NCBI GenBank assembly: GCA_037178625.1
Contig: JAWZXG010000056.1
Span: 1 to 56,580 of the forward strand
Source of the DNA: Skeletonema tropicum
Taxonomy: Eukaryota; Bacillariophyta; Thalassiosirophyceae; Thalassiosirales; Thalassiosiraceae
Reading direction: 5' to 3'
Length of the DNA stretch: 56,580 nt
Both the position numbers and the translations under genes were made by a program. Of the stretch, positions 1 to 7,681 are shown one piece after another. Within the stretch, counting starts at the first letter, position 1. Every line of letters begins with the position of its first letter. Below the pieces are notes generated by a model that ran no database searches, was not told the origin of the DNA, and worked only from the letters and a program-made list of their open reading frames with translations.

Positions 1-2562
1 ACCAACTCAATGAAGCGAAGATCTCATTTTGTGTATGCTATGTCCGTGAATGCAATGATTGAGCTCATGGATGCTCGCTATTGCTATGATGATCAAGCAA
101 TACGGCGTGGAGGGCGTTTGATGATTCGAACATCGCAGCAGCAGTAAGAGTACAGCAACACACCCCCCCCCCGCCCTCTCGTTACGCAAATACAACAACC
201 CCATCAATGGCAATCACACCTTTTATCAAAAATGGGCCAAATCCGTCGGAACTGATGGCCAATTCCGTCCAAATCAACAGCGTGTTCACGAAGCATTCAT
301 CAAGGGAATGGACGCTCACGTATCCAACCTAGCTCCAAATGAATGGCGCACTGGTCAATACCATCTAGTCCAACCCCCTCTCAACTCCACCGAACACCTA
401 TGGTACAATTGGCGAACCACAGTCGAACAGCAAGGGTGTCAAATGATCAATACAATCATGTTACGTGATCCACTCAACCATGCCATGTCGTTATATAAAA
501 TTATCAAGAATAAGAATGGAACGAGGGACGAATGGATGGATCATTTGGAATCTCCGGCTGGTACAGGCAAATGGTCGACCATTTTGGATTTTGTACTGTA
601 TAATATCAATGGACCTGTAGGTCGAAATCCGTATTATGCTACCAAGGAAGAGAAGGTACAAAGAGGTATGGAATTGTTAGCACGTCATTTTGATGTGGTA
701 AGTTTCAACAATCATACCCACTTCAAGGATCAAGTGTTGAGTTATACAGGGTGGAAGGACTTGCCCATGCCGCATATGAATGTGCACAAGAAACCAATTG
801 AATTTACCAAGGGGGAGGTGGAGAAGTTGTACAAGTTGTTGGTGAAGAATGGAGATGTGGATTTTGCGGATGCGGTGAAGCAGAGGTATACTGGACATTT
901 GTCGTATTTGTCAAATGTTTGATGTTTGTTTGATGCTAGATGTAGTGGTGGGAGATATTGTAGACGAGTAATGAAGTAGCGAGCGACAATCTAATGATGA
1001 CTTTCTCTCTCTCTCTAGAGCATTACCATTACATACGATACCACCAATTCTATTCTATTCCATTTTATCTATTGTATTGGTTGGCCTTCAGATCTTCTCT
1101 ACTACTCGGCCAATCAAGACGATTGAGTAGTGATTTGGAAAGCTGTCATTCTCATTGCGCTCTATCGATTGGTTGTATTGTAGTTTCAAAGTCAAGCCAA
1201 ATACATATCAATCTTTTGTCAATCGACTCAAACTAAATCGACCCCTACATGGTAAGTACGTCGAGCCCCGAGCGAAGCCACATTCCAAATCGAATCGAAT
1301 TTTCAAAAAGAGAAGAGTAACAACAAGACAACCATTGGAATCGTCATTTCAAGCTCTATCGATTAGTAGAATAAACGCAGCTCGTCCTCGCTCCCGCCTG
1401 CAGTCGCTCAAGACACTTCCACTGAATCCAAAATAATATACACTGACAATCGGCACCATCAATGATAGGTTGGCACGGACGCATCCAAACGCTTCGCTGA
1501 AGAACGACCACTAGGCACCGGCGTTTCCACCAACTGGCCTCGGCTACGCTCGGCATATTGTTGTTGCTTGGCTTGTGGTTGATTGTAGTATTTATGATTC
1601 AGAGGACTCCAACCACAAGCCACAAACAAGCCTCATGCCGACGATACTATCGATACTGCTTCTGCTTGTGGTTGGAGGAGATGATGATGTTGCGCTGCTT
1701 GTGTGTGTGGTTGGCTCTTGTGTATTTATTATTCACAAACTCCTCCAACTCCACCACAAGCAACTCCTCCAACCACACGCTGCGCAACATCATTGCCGAC
1801 GAGGAGTTGCTGGTGTTGGAGTTGGAGTTAGAAGTACTACCAGTTGATGCTGCTTGTGGTTGGAGGAGGAGGACGATGATTGGTGTGAGGAATGAAGGTT
1901 GATTGTTATATTATACTCATCGGTCGGCGAGTCAATATAGTGATGGTGCATGTGATGATATTGGACGTCATTCCTCATTCTGCTTATCTGTATTTGCGAG
2001 GGTGAGCGGTAGCGAGGCCGAGCTGTGATTATTATTGATTAATATAATATACATCGATATACGTCGTGCGTCGTGCCAACTGTCTGGAGCATAGCCCGCC
2101 GCATTAAAGTGGTCGCTTTTTATTTTTTATTAGTGGGCGGTCGGCCGAGCACCGTTTATACAGTTCGATTTTGTTGCATAAAGATGATACTAATCGATTA
2201 TTATTCGGCTTGAAAAGACGATTCCAATGGTTGTCTTAATTCTGCCTGGAAAGTCGGATCTGGCCCTGTCGATGACTTCTCGACCCGTTTTTGACCTGAT
2301 CGATTGCACCAAAGTCACCCAATCAGGTCGATTATACGCCAAATCGATAGAGCTCGATGAAAGCTTTCCAAAACGACACTTATCGCCGTCATTGGTCTAC
2401 TAGAAGGAAAGATACGACCGTTATCATCATTGTGAGCTGGCTCAAGCAAGGTGAAGGTGAAGGTCAAAAATTCAAAAGTGAATGCCGGATTCTCAAATCA
2501 AGATGCCCGTCTCAAATAACATACCGTCATCGCCATGCCATCAGTGCAGATATGGTAAGTAG
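1..2562 (+). repeat. Tandem unit 1
   Basis: 2,562 bp. Relative to unit 2 it has a G-to-C change in the C-rich tract near 169-173 and three 1-bp insertions: a T near 1125, a base in the TG run near 1704, and a G near 2440. The TG-run insertion breaks the low-complexity membrane-type frame. Confidence 0.97.
308..922 (+). CDS. Sulfotransferase-type protein, unit 1 (ATG-to-stop part, 204 aa)
   Basis: Probably transfers sulfate from PAPS to a carbohydrate or other acceptor in the secretory pathway. Residues 46-63 end a hydrophobic strand in LRDPLNHAMSLY; R53 and S61 sit where PAPS-dependent sulfotransferases bind the 3'-phosphate. Later features also fit the fold: FDVVSF at 128-133, GW at 148-149, NVH at 158-160, and a C-terminal helix with D185, D188 and Y194. 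Sequons at N26, N70 and N135 suit a luminal enzyme. The 5'-phosphosulfate loop (usually K-T-G-x-S/T) and a membrane anchor are absent from this frame. The frame is open upstream to a TGA at 122-124, and the extra 61 codons include NHTFYQKWAKSVGTDG, which looks coding. ATG 308 is therefore probably internal, with coding starting in an unresolved 5' exon. Full domains usually exceed 250 aa. The family is well supported; the exact subfamily and acceptor are unknown. Confidence 0.8.
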   Translation: MDAHVSNLAPNEWRTGQYHLVQPPLNSTEHLWYNWRTTVEQQGCQMINTIMLRDPLNHAMSLYKIIKNKNGTRDEWMDHLESPAGTGKWSTILDFVLYNINGPVGRNPYYATKEEKVQRGMELLARHFDVVSFNNHTHFKDQVLSYTGWKDLPMPHMNVHKKPIEFTKGEVEKLYKLLVKNGDVDFADAVKQRYTGHLSYLSNV

Positions 2563-2571
2563 ACCAACTCA

Positions 2572-2709
2572 ATGAAGCGAAGATCTCATTTTGTGTATGC
2601 TATGTCCGTGAATGCAATGATTGAGCTCATGGATGCTCGCTATTGCTATGATGATCAAGCAATACGGCGTGGAGGGCGTTTGATGATTCGAACATCGCAG
2701 CAGCAGTAA
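2572..2709 (+). other. Small 45-codon open frame ending at a donor-like GTAAGA (unit 2 example)
   Basis: Reads from ATG (MKRRSHFVYAMSVNAMIELM) through DDQAIRRGGRLMIRTSQQQ to a TAA that is part of GTAAGA (2706-2711). It overlaps the interval that would be intron in the preceding exon model. Splicing from this donor to CAACAG at 2840-2842 would not enter the sulfotransferase frame. It could be an alternative exon or chance. No family recognised. Confidence 0.15.
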
Positions 2710-2869
2710 GAGTACAGCAACACACCCCCGCCCCGCCCTCTCGTTACGCAAATACAACAACCCCATCAATGGCAATCACACCTTTTATCAAAAATGGGCC
2801 AAATCCGTCGGAACTGATGGCCAATTCCGTCCAAATCAACAGCGTGTTCACGAAGCATTCATCAAGGGA
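2687..2869 (+). other. Probable 5' coding extension of the sulfotransferase frame (unit 2 example)
   Basis: The frame is open for 61 codons from the TGA at 2684-2686 to ATG 2870. No ATG lies in this stretch, so if translated it must be joined to an upstream exon. The part nearest the gene (NGNHTFYQKWAKSVGTDG, then FRPNQQRVHEAFIKG) has the composition of a folded protein. The first part crosses a C-rich tract and looks less like protein. Equivalent stretches precede the gene in every unit, but small indels shift them in several. Confidence 0.5.
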
Positions 2870-3484
2870 ATGGACGCTCACGTATCCAACCTAGCTCCAA
2901 ATGAATGGCGCACTGGTCAATACCATCTAGTCCAACCCCCTCTCAACTCCACCGAACACCTATGGTACAATTGGCGAACCACAGTCGAACAGCAAGGGTG
3001 TCAAATGATCAATACAATCATGTTACGTGATCCACTCAACCATGCCATGTCGTTATATAAAATTATCAAGAATAAGAATGGAACGAGGGACGAATGGATG
3101 GATCATTTGGAATCTCCGGCTGGTACAGGCAAATGGTCGACCATTTTGGATTTTGTACTGTATAATATCAATGGACCTGTAGGTCGAAATCCGTATTATG
3201 CTACCAAGGAAGAGAAGGTACAAAGAGGTATGGAATTGTTAGCACGTCATTTTGATGTGGTAAGTTTCAACAATCATACCCACTTCAAGGATCAAGTGTT
3301 GAGTTATACAGGGTGGAAGGACTTGCCCATGCCGCATATGAATGTGCACAAGAAACCAATTGAATTTACCAAGGGGGAGGTGGAGAAGTTGTACAAGTTG
3401 TTGGTGAAGAATGGAGATGTGGATTTTGCGGATGCGGTGAAGCAGAGGTATACTGGACATTTGTCGTATTTGTCAAATGTTTGA
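2870..3484 (+). CDS. Sulfotransferase-type protein, unit 2 (intact 204-aa frame)
   Basis: Identical in translation to the unit 1 copy. The frame is open from 2687 (after TGA 2684-2686), giving 265 codons stop to stop. A perfect GTAAGT lies inside the coding part at 3260-3265, but reading through it gives DVVSFNNHTHF, which suits the fold, so I treat it as coding and not as an intron. Confidence 0.8.
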   Translation: MDAHVSNLAPNEWRTGQYHLVQPPLNSTEHLWYNWRTTVEQQGCQMINTIMLRDPLNHAMSLYKIIKNKNGTRDEWMDHLESPAGTGKWSTILDFVLYNINGPVGRNPYYATKEEKVQRGMELLARHFDVVSFNNHTHFKDQVLSYTGWKDLPMPHMNVHKKPIEFTKGEVEKLYKLLVKNGDVDFADAVKQRYTGHLSYLSNV

Positions 3485-3563
3485 TGTTTGTTTGATGCTA
3501 GATGTAGTGGTGGGAGATATTGTAGACGAGTAATGAAGTAGCGAGCGACAATCTAATGATGAC

Positions 3564-3580
3564 TTTCTCTCTCTCTCTAG
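3564..3580 (+). repeat. CT microsatellite ending in TAG (unit 2 example)
   Basis: TTT followed by six CT repeats and AG. It could be a pyrimidine tract with a 3' splice acceptor, or a simple microsatellite. One CT longer in unit 7 (near 16400) and one shorter in unit 11 (near 26712); six repeats in the other units I compared. Confidence 0.7.
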
Positions 3581-3694
3581 AGCATTACCATTACATACGA
3601 TACCACCAATTCTATTCTATTCCATTTTATCTATTGTATTGGTTGGCCTTCAGATCTTCTCTACTACTCGGCCAATCAAGACGATGAGTAGTGA

Positions 3695-3733
3695 TTTGGA
3701 AAGCTGTCATTCTCATTGCGCTCTATCGATTGG
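3695..3733 (+). repeat. Outer inverted repeat, left arm (pair A, unit 2)
   Basis: Reads TTTGGAAAGCT, then GCTCTATCGATTGG at its right end. Pairs with 4899-4931 on the opposite strand, with an internal gap of about 6 bp. Confidence 0.7.
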
Positions 3734-3810
3734 TTGTATTGTAGTTTCAAAGTCAAGCCAAATACATATCAATCTTTTGTCAATCGACTCAAACTAAATC
3801 GACCCCTACA

Positions 3811-3820
3811 TGGTAAGTAC
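3811..3820 (+). promoter_or_regulatory. Consensus splice-donor-like site after ATG (unit 2 example)
   Basis: ATGGTAAGTA matches the U1 snRNA-complementary donor consensus. The same ten bases occur at 2552-2561 and 5111-5120. Both sites therefore place an ATG directly before GTAAGT. Donor use is unproven. Confidence 0.4.
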
Positions 3821-3885
3821 GTCGAGCCCCGAGCGAAGCCACATTCCAAATCGAATCGAATTTTCAAAAAGAGAAGAGTAACAAC

Positions 3886-3930
3886 AAGACAACCATTGGA
3901 ATCGTCATTTCAAGCTCTATCGATTAGTAG
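3886..3930 (+). repeat. Inner inverted repeat, left arm (pair B, unit 2)
   Basis: Contains a 21-bp core (3886-3906, beginning AAGACAACCATTGG) that is a perfect reverse complement of 4777-4797. Similarity continues through TTTCAAGC and CGATTAGTA. Confidence 0.85.
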
Positions 3931-4129
3931 AATAAACGCAGCTCGTCCTCGCTCCCGCCTGCAGTCGCTCAAGACACTTCCACTGAATCCAAAATAATAT
4001 ACACTGACAATCGGCACCATCAATGATAGGTTGGCACGGACGCATCCAAACGCTTCGCTGAAGAACGACCACTAGGCACCGGCGTTTCCACCAACTGGCC
4101 TCGGCTACGCTCGGCATATTGTTGTTGCT

Positions 4130-4440
4130 TGGCTTGTGGTTGATTGTAGTATTTATGATTCAGAGGACTCCAACCACAAGCCACAAACAAGCCTCATGCC
4201 GACGATACTATCGATACTGCTTCTGCTTGTGGTTGGAGGAGATGATGATGTTGCGCTGCTTGTGGTGTGGTTGGCTCTTGTGTATTTATTATTCACAAAC
4301 TCCTCCAACTCCACCACAAGCAACTCCTCCAACCACACGCTGCGCAACATCATTGCCGACGAGGAGTTGCTGGTGTTGGAGTTGGAGTTAGAAGTACTAC
4401 CAGTTGATGCTGCTTGTGGTTGGAGGAGGAGGACGATGAT
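4130..4440. repeat. Low-complexity TTG/GGA-rich block with internal inverted repeats (unit 2)
   Basis: CTTGTGGTTGGAGGA-type words alternate with their complements (CTCCAACCACAAG-type). A 12-bp perfect inverted pair lies at 4245-4256 and 4342-4353 (ATGATGTTGCGC). The block can fold into hairpins and opens several frames on both strands. It is conserved in all units with small indels. Confidence 0.75.
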
Positions 4441-4462
4441 TGGTGTGAGGAATGAAGGTTGA
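4196..4462 (+). CDS. Hypothetical 88-aa membrane-type frame in low-complexity DNA (unit 2 example)
   Basis: Starts MPTILSILLLLVV, then GGDDD, a hydrophobic stretch VALLVVWLALVYLLF, and an N/S/T-rich segment (TNSSNSTTSNSSNHT) with four overlapping-type sequons, ending in an acidic Leu/Glu run and RRR. The layout resembles the anchor and stem of a type II Golgi enzyme, which would suit a sulfotransferase N-terminus. However, it comes from a simple-sequence block where several frames on both strands are open, so it may be an artefact of composition. The same frame is open in units 3, 4, 6, 11-17 and 19-22 and broken in unit 1 and most indel-rich units. No splice path to the sulfotransferase frame could be shown. 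Confidence 0.2.
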   Translation: MPTILSILLLLVVGGDDDVALLVVWLALVYLLFTNSSNSTTSNSSNHTLRNIIADEELLVLELELEVLPVDAACGWRRRTMIGVRNEG

Positions 4463-4747
4463 TTGTTATATTATACTCATCGGTCGGCGAGTCAATATAG
4501 TGATGGTGCATGTGATGATATTGGACGTCATTCCTCATTCTGCTTATCTGTATTTGCGAGGGTGAGCGGTAGCGAGGCCGAGCTGTGATTATTATTGATT
4601 AATATAATATACATCGATATACGTCGTGCGTCGTGCCAACTGTCTGGAGCATAGCCCGCCGCATTAAAGTGGTCGCTTTTTATTTTTTATTAGTGGGCGG
4701 TCGGCCGAGCACCGTTTATACAGTTCGATTTTGTTGCATAAAGATGA

Positions 4748-4797
4748 TACTAATCGATTATTATTCGGCTTGAAAAGACGATTCCAATGGTTGTCTT
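4748..4797 (-). repeat. Inner inverted repeat, right arm (pair B, unit 2)
   Basis: Right partner of 3886-3930. It begins with TACTAATC, which also resembles an intron branch-point sequence. Confidence 0.85.
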
Positions 4798-4898
4798 AAT
4801 TCTGCCTGGAAAGTCGGATCTGGCCCTGTCGATGACTTCTCGACCCGTTTTTGACCTGATCGATTGCACCAAAGTCACCCAATCAGGTCGATTATACG

Positions 4899-4931
4899 CC
4901 AAATCGATAGAGCTCGATGAAAGCTTTCCAA
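4899..4931 (-). repeat. Outer inverted repeat, right arm (pair A, unit 2)
   Basis: Reverse complement begins TTTGGAAAGCTTTCATC and ends GCTCTATCGATTTGG, matching the left arm at both ends. Confidence 0.7.
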
Positions 4932-4963
4932 AACGACACTTATCGCCGTCATTGGTCTACTAG

Positions 4964-5113
4964 AAGGAAAGATACGACCGTTATCATCATTGTGAGCTGC
5001 TCAAGCAAGGTGAAGGTGAAGGTCAAAAATTCAAAAGTGAATGCCGGATTCTCAAATCAAGATGCCCGTCTCAAATAACATACCGTCATCGCCATGCCAT
5101 CAGTGCAGATATG
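4964..5113 (+). other. Candidate upstream coding exon, 50 codons (unit 2 example)
   Basis: The frame is open from just after TCTACTAG (an acceptor-like site whose TAG is an in-frame stop) to ATG followed by GTAAGT at 5114. It reads KERYDRYHHCELLKQGEGEG and onward to HAISADM. It ends in phase 0. Joining it to 2711 or the equivalent (after CAGTAAG) would enter the sulfotransferase frame, though AAG is a weak acceptor. The same frame is open for 69 codons before the TAG (4754-4960). I do not recognise the residues. In unit 1 an extra G breaks the frame. An alternative frame at 4918 encodes a 53-codon peptide, so this exon is only a hypothesis. Confidence 0.25.
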
Positions 5114-5120
5114 GTAAGTA
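5111..5120 (+). promoter_or_regulatory. Consensus splice-donor-like site ending the candidate exon (unit 2 example)
   Basis: ATGGTAAGTA directly follows the 50-codon open frame and lies about 315 bp before the next ATG of the sulfotransferase frame, a plausible place for the last intron. Present in every unit. Confidence 0.4.
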
Positions 5121-5121
5121 G

Positions 5122-7681
5122 ACCAACTCAATGAAGCGAAGATCTCATTTTGTGTATGCTATGTCCGTGAATGCAATGATTGAGCTCATGGATGCTCGCT
5201 ATTGCTATGATGATCAAGCAATACGGCGTGGAGGGCGTTTGATGATTCGAACATCGCAGCAGCAGTAAGAGTACAGCAACACACCCCCGCCCCGCCCTCT
5301 CGTTACGCAAATACAACAACCCCATCAATGGCAATCACACCTTTTATCAAAAATGGGCCAAATCCGTCGGAACTGATGGCCAATTCCGTCCAAATCAACA
5401 GCGTGTTCACGAAGCATTCATCAAGGGAATGGACGCTCACGTATCCAACCTAGCTCCAAATGAATGGCGCACTGGTCAATACCATCTAGTCCAACCCCCT
5501 CTCAACTCCACCGAACACCTATGGTACAATTGGCGAACCACAGTCGAACAGCAAGGGTGTCAAATGATCAATACAATCATGTTACGTGATCCACTCAACC
5601 ATGCCATGTCGTTATATAAAATTATCAAGAATAAGAATGGAACGAGGGACGAATGGATGGATCATTTGGAATCTCCGGCTGGTACAGGCAAATGGTCGAC
5701 CATTTTGGATTTTGTACTGTATAATATCAATGGACCTGTAGGTCGAAATCCGTATTATGCTACCAAGGAAGAGAAGGTACAAAGAGGTATGGAATTGTTA
5801 GCACGTCATTTTGATGTGGTAAGTTTCAACAATCATACCCACTTCAAGGATCAAGTGTTGAGTTATACAGGGTGGAAGGACTTGCCCATGCCGCATATGA
5901 ATGTGCACAAGAAACCAATTGAATTTACCAAGGGGGAGGTGGAGAAGTTGTACAAGTTGTTGGTGAAGAATGGAGATGTGGATTTTGCGGATGCGGTGAA
6001 GCAGAGGTATACTGGACATTTGTCGTATTTGTCAAATGTTTGATGTTTGTTTGATGCTAGATGTAGTGGTGGGAGATATTGTAGACGAGTAATGAAGTAG
6101 CGAGCGACAATCTAATGATGACTTTCTCTCTCTCTCTAGAGCATTACCATTACATACGATACCACCAATTCTATTCTATTCCATTTTATCTATTGTATTG
6201 GTTGGCCTTCAGATCTTCTCTACTACTCGGCCAATCAAGACGATGAGTAGTGATTTGGAAAGCTGTCATTCTCATTGCGCTCTATCGATTGGTTGTATTG
6301 TAGTTTCAAAGTCAAGCCAAATACATATCAATCTTTTGTCAATCGACTCAAACTAAATCGACCCCTACATGGTAAGTACGTCGAGCCCCGAGCGAAGCCA
6401 CATTCCAAATCGAATCGAATTTTCAAAAAGAGAAGAGTAACAACAAGACAACCATTGGAATCGTCATTTCAAGCTCTATCGATTAGTAGAATAAACGCAG
6501 CTCGTCCTCGCTCCCGCCTGCAGTCGCTCAAGACACTTCCACTGAATCCAAAATAATATACACTGACAATCGGCACCATCAATGATAGGTTGGCACGGAC
6601 GCATCCAAACGCTTCGCTGAAGAACGACCACTAGGCACCGGCGTTTCCACCAACTGGCCTCGGCTACGCTCGGCATATTGTTGTTGCTTGGCTTGTGGTT
6701 GATTGTAGTATTTATGATTCAGAGGACTCCAACCACAAGCCACAAACAAGCCTCATGCCGACGATACTATCGATACTGCTTCTGCTTGTGGTTGGAGGAG
6801 ATGATGATGTTGCGCTGCTTGTGGTGTGGTTGGCTCTTGTGTATTTATTATTCACAAACTCCTCCAACTCCACCACAAGCAACTCCTCCAACCACACGCT
6901 GCGCAACATCATTGCCGACGAGGAGTTGCTGGTGTTGGAGTTGGAGTTAGAAGTACTACCAGTTGATGCTGCTTGTGGTTGGAGGAGGAGGACGATGATT
7001 GGTGTGAGGAATGAAGGTTGATTGTTATATTATACTCATCGGTCGGCGAGTCAATATAGTGATGGTGCATGTGATGATATTGGACGTCATTCCTCATTCT
7101 GCTTATCTGTATTTGCGAGGGTGAGCGGTAGCGAGGCCGAGCTGTGATTATTATTGATTAATATAATATACATCGATATACGTCGTGCGTCGTGCCAACT
7201 GTCTGGAGCATAGCCCGCCGCATTAAAGTGGTCGCTTTTTATTTTTTATTAGTGGGCGGTCGGCCGAGCACCGTTTATACAGTTCGATTTTGTTGCATAA
7301 AGATGATACTAATCGATTATTATTCGGCTTGAAAAGACGATTCCAATGGTTGTCTTAATTCTGCCTGGAAAGTCGGATCTGGCCCTGTCGATGACTTCTC
7401 GACCCGTTTTTTGACCTGATCGATTGCACCAAAGTCACCCAATCAGGTCGATTATACGCCAAATCGATAGAGCTCGATGAAAGCTTTCCAAAACGACACT
7501 TATCGCCGTCATTGGTCTACTAGAAGGAAAGATACGACCGTTATCATCATTGTGAGCTGCTCAAGCAAGGTGAAGGTGAAGGTCAAAAATTCAAAAGTGA
7601 ATGCCGGATTCTCAAATCAAGATGCCCGTCTCAAATAACATACCGTCATCGCCATGCCATCAGTGCAGATATGGTAAGTAG
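5122..7681 (+). repeat. Tandem unit 3
   Basis: 2,560 bp. One extra T in the T run near 7405 is the only difference I saw from unit 2. Confidence 0.97.
5429..6043 (+). CDS. Sulfotransferase-type protein, unit 3 (intact 204-aa frame)
   Basis: Same 204 residues as units 1 and 2. The upstream extension is also open, from the equivalent TGA near 5243. Confidence 0.8.
   Translation: MDAHVSNLAPNEWRTGQYHLVQPPLNSTEHLWYNWRTTVEQQGCQMINTIMLRDPLNHAMSLYKIIKNKNGTRDEWMDHLESPAGTGKWSTILDFVLYNINGPVGRNPYYATKEEKVQRGMELLARHFDVVSFNNHTHFKDQVLSYTGWKDLPMPHMNVHKKPIEFTKGEVEKLYKLLVKNGDVDFADAVKQRYTGHLSYLSNV

Larger units (their letters stand above)
4098..4578. repeat. Additional weak inverted-repeat pair C (unit 2)
   Basis: Left arm 4098-4112 (GCCTCGGCTACGCTC) and right arm 4564-4578, whose reverse complement is GCCTCGCTACCGCTC. 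Short and imperfect, but its centre (about 4338) matches that of pairs A and B. Confidence 0.4.
3485..5113 (+). other. Inter-gene region of the unit (unit 2 example)
   Basis: About 1.6 kb follow each sulfotransferase stop. In order it holds a short 3' region without recognisable signal, a CT tract with acceptor-like end, a donor-like GTAAGT, the outer and inner left inverted-repeat arms, a low-complexity block, AT-rich sequence near 4590-4620, the right arms, and the candidate exon. The promoter, 5' untranslated region and any 5' exons of the next gene must lie here if the copies are active. I could not place a TATA box or polyadenylation signal with confidence. Confidence 0.6.
2563..5121 (+). 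repeat. Tandem unit 2 (reference unit, modal length)
   Basis: 2,559 bp, matching the majority sequence everywhere I compared it. Sub-unit features below are described on this copy; others follow by adding about 2,559 bp per unit. Confidence 0.97.

Noticed and set aside
111..178. tRNA-like signal on the minus strand: 7-bp perfect stem (GAGGGCG / CGCCCTC) with a B-box-like GTTCGAATC
   Set aside because: The span is about 68 bp with two extra bases between the T-arm and the acceptor strand, and I could find no D-arm or a proper anticodon arm. Probably a chance pairing of G-rich and C-rich tracts.
7..213. 68-codon minus-strand frame over the C-rich tract upstream of the gene
   Set aside because: Its sequence includes poly-Leu from CAG repeats and Gly/Arg from the C-rich tract. 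It overlaps the likely coding extension on the other strand and looks like no known protein.
677..898. 73-codon minus-strand frame opposite each sulfotransferase (repeated in most units)
   Set aside because: It lies wholly antisense to the well-supported gene, has low-complexity His/Leu/Gln content, and shows no independent signal. It is a shadow frame.
3260..3312. A small intron inside the sulfotransferase frame (GTAAGT to TATACAG)
   Set aside because: Removal would delete 52-53 bp and break the frame. Read-through gives FDVVSFNN followed by a GW and NVH pattern that fits the fold.
3916..4117. 66-codon minus-strand frame between the inverted-repeat arms, conserved in most units
   Set aside because: Conservation is uninformative because every base of the unit is conserved. 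Trp/Cys/Arg-rich composition does not resemble a folded domain, and it changes frame freely with small indels in other units.
3695..4931. Autonomous DNA transposon with a transposase between the inverted arms
   Set aside because: The interior has no frame longer than about 110 codons and no DDE-like or zinc-finger motif. Arms are imperfect, and no target-site duplication was evident next to 3695 and 4931.
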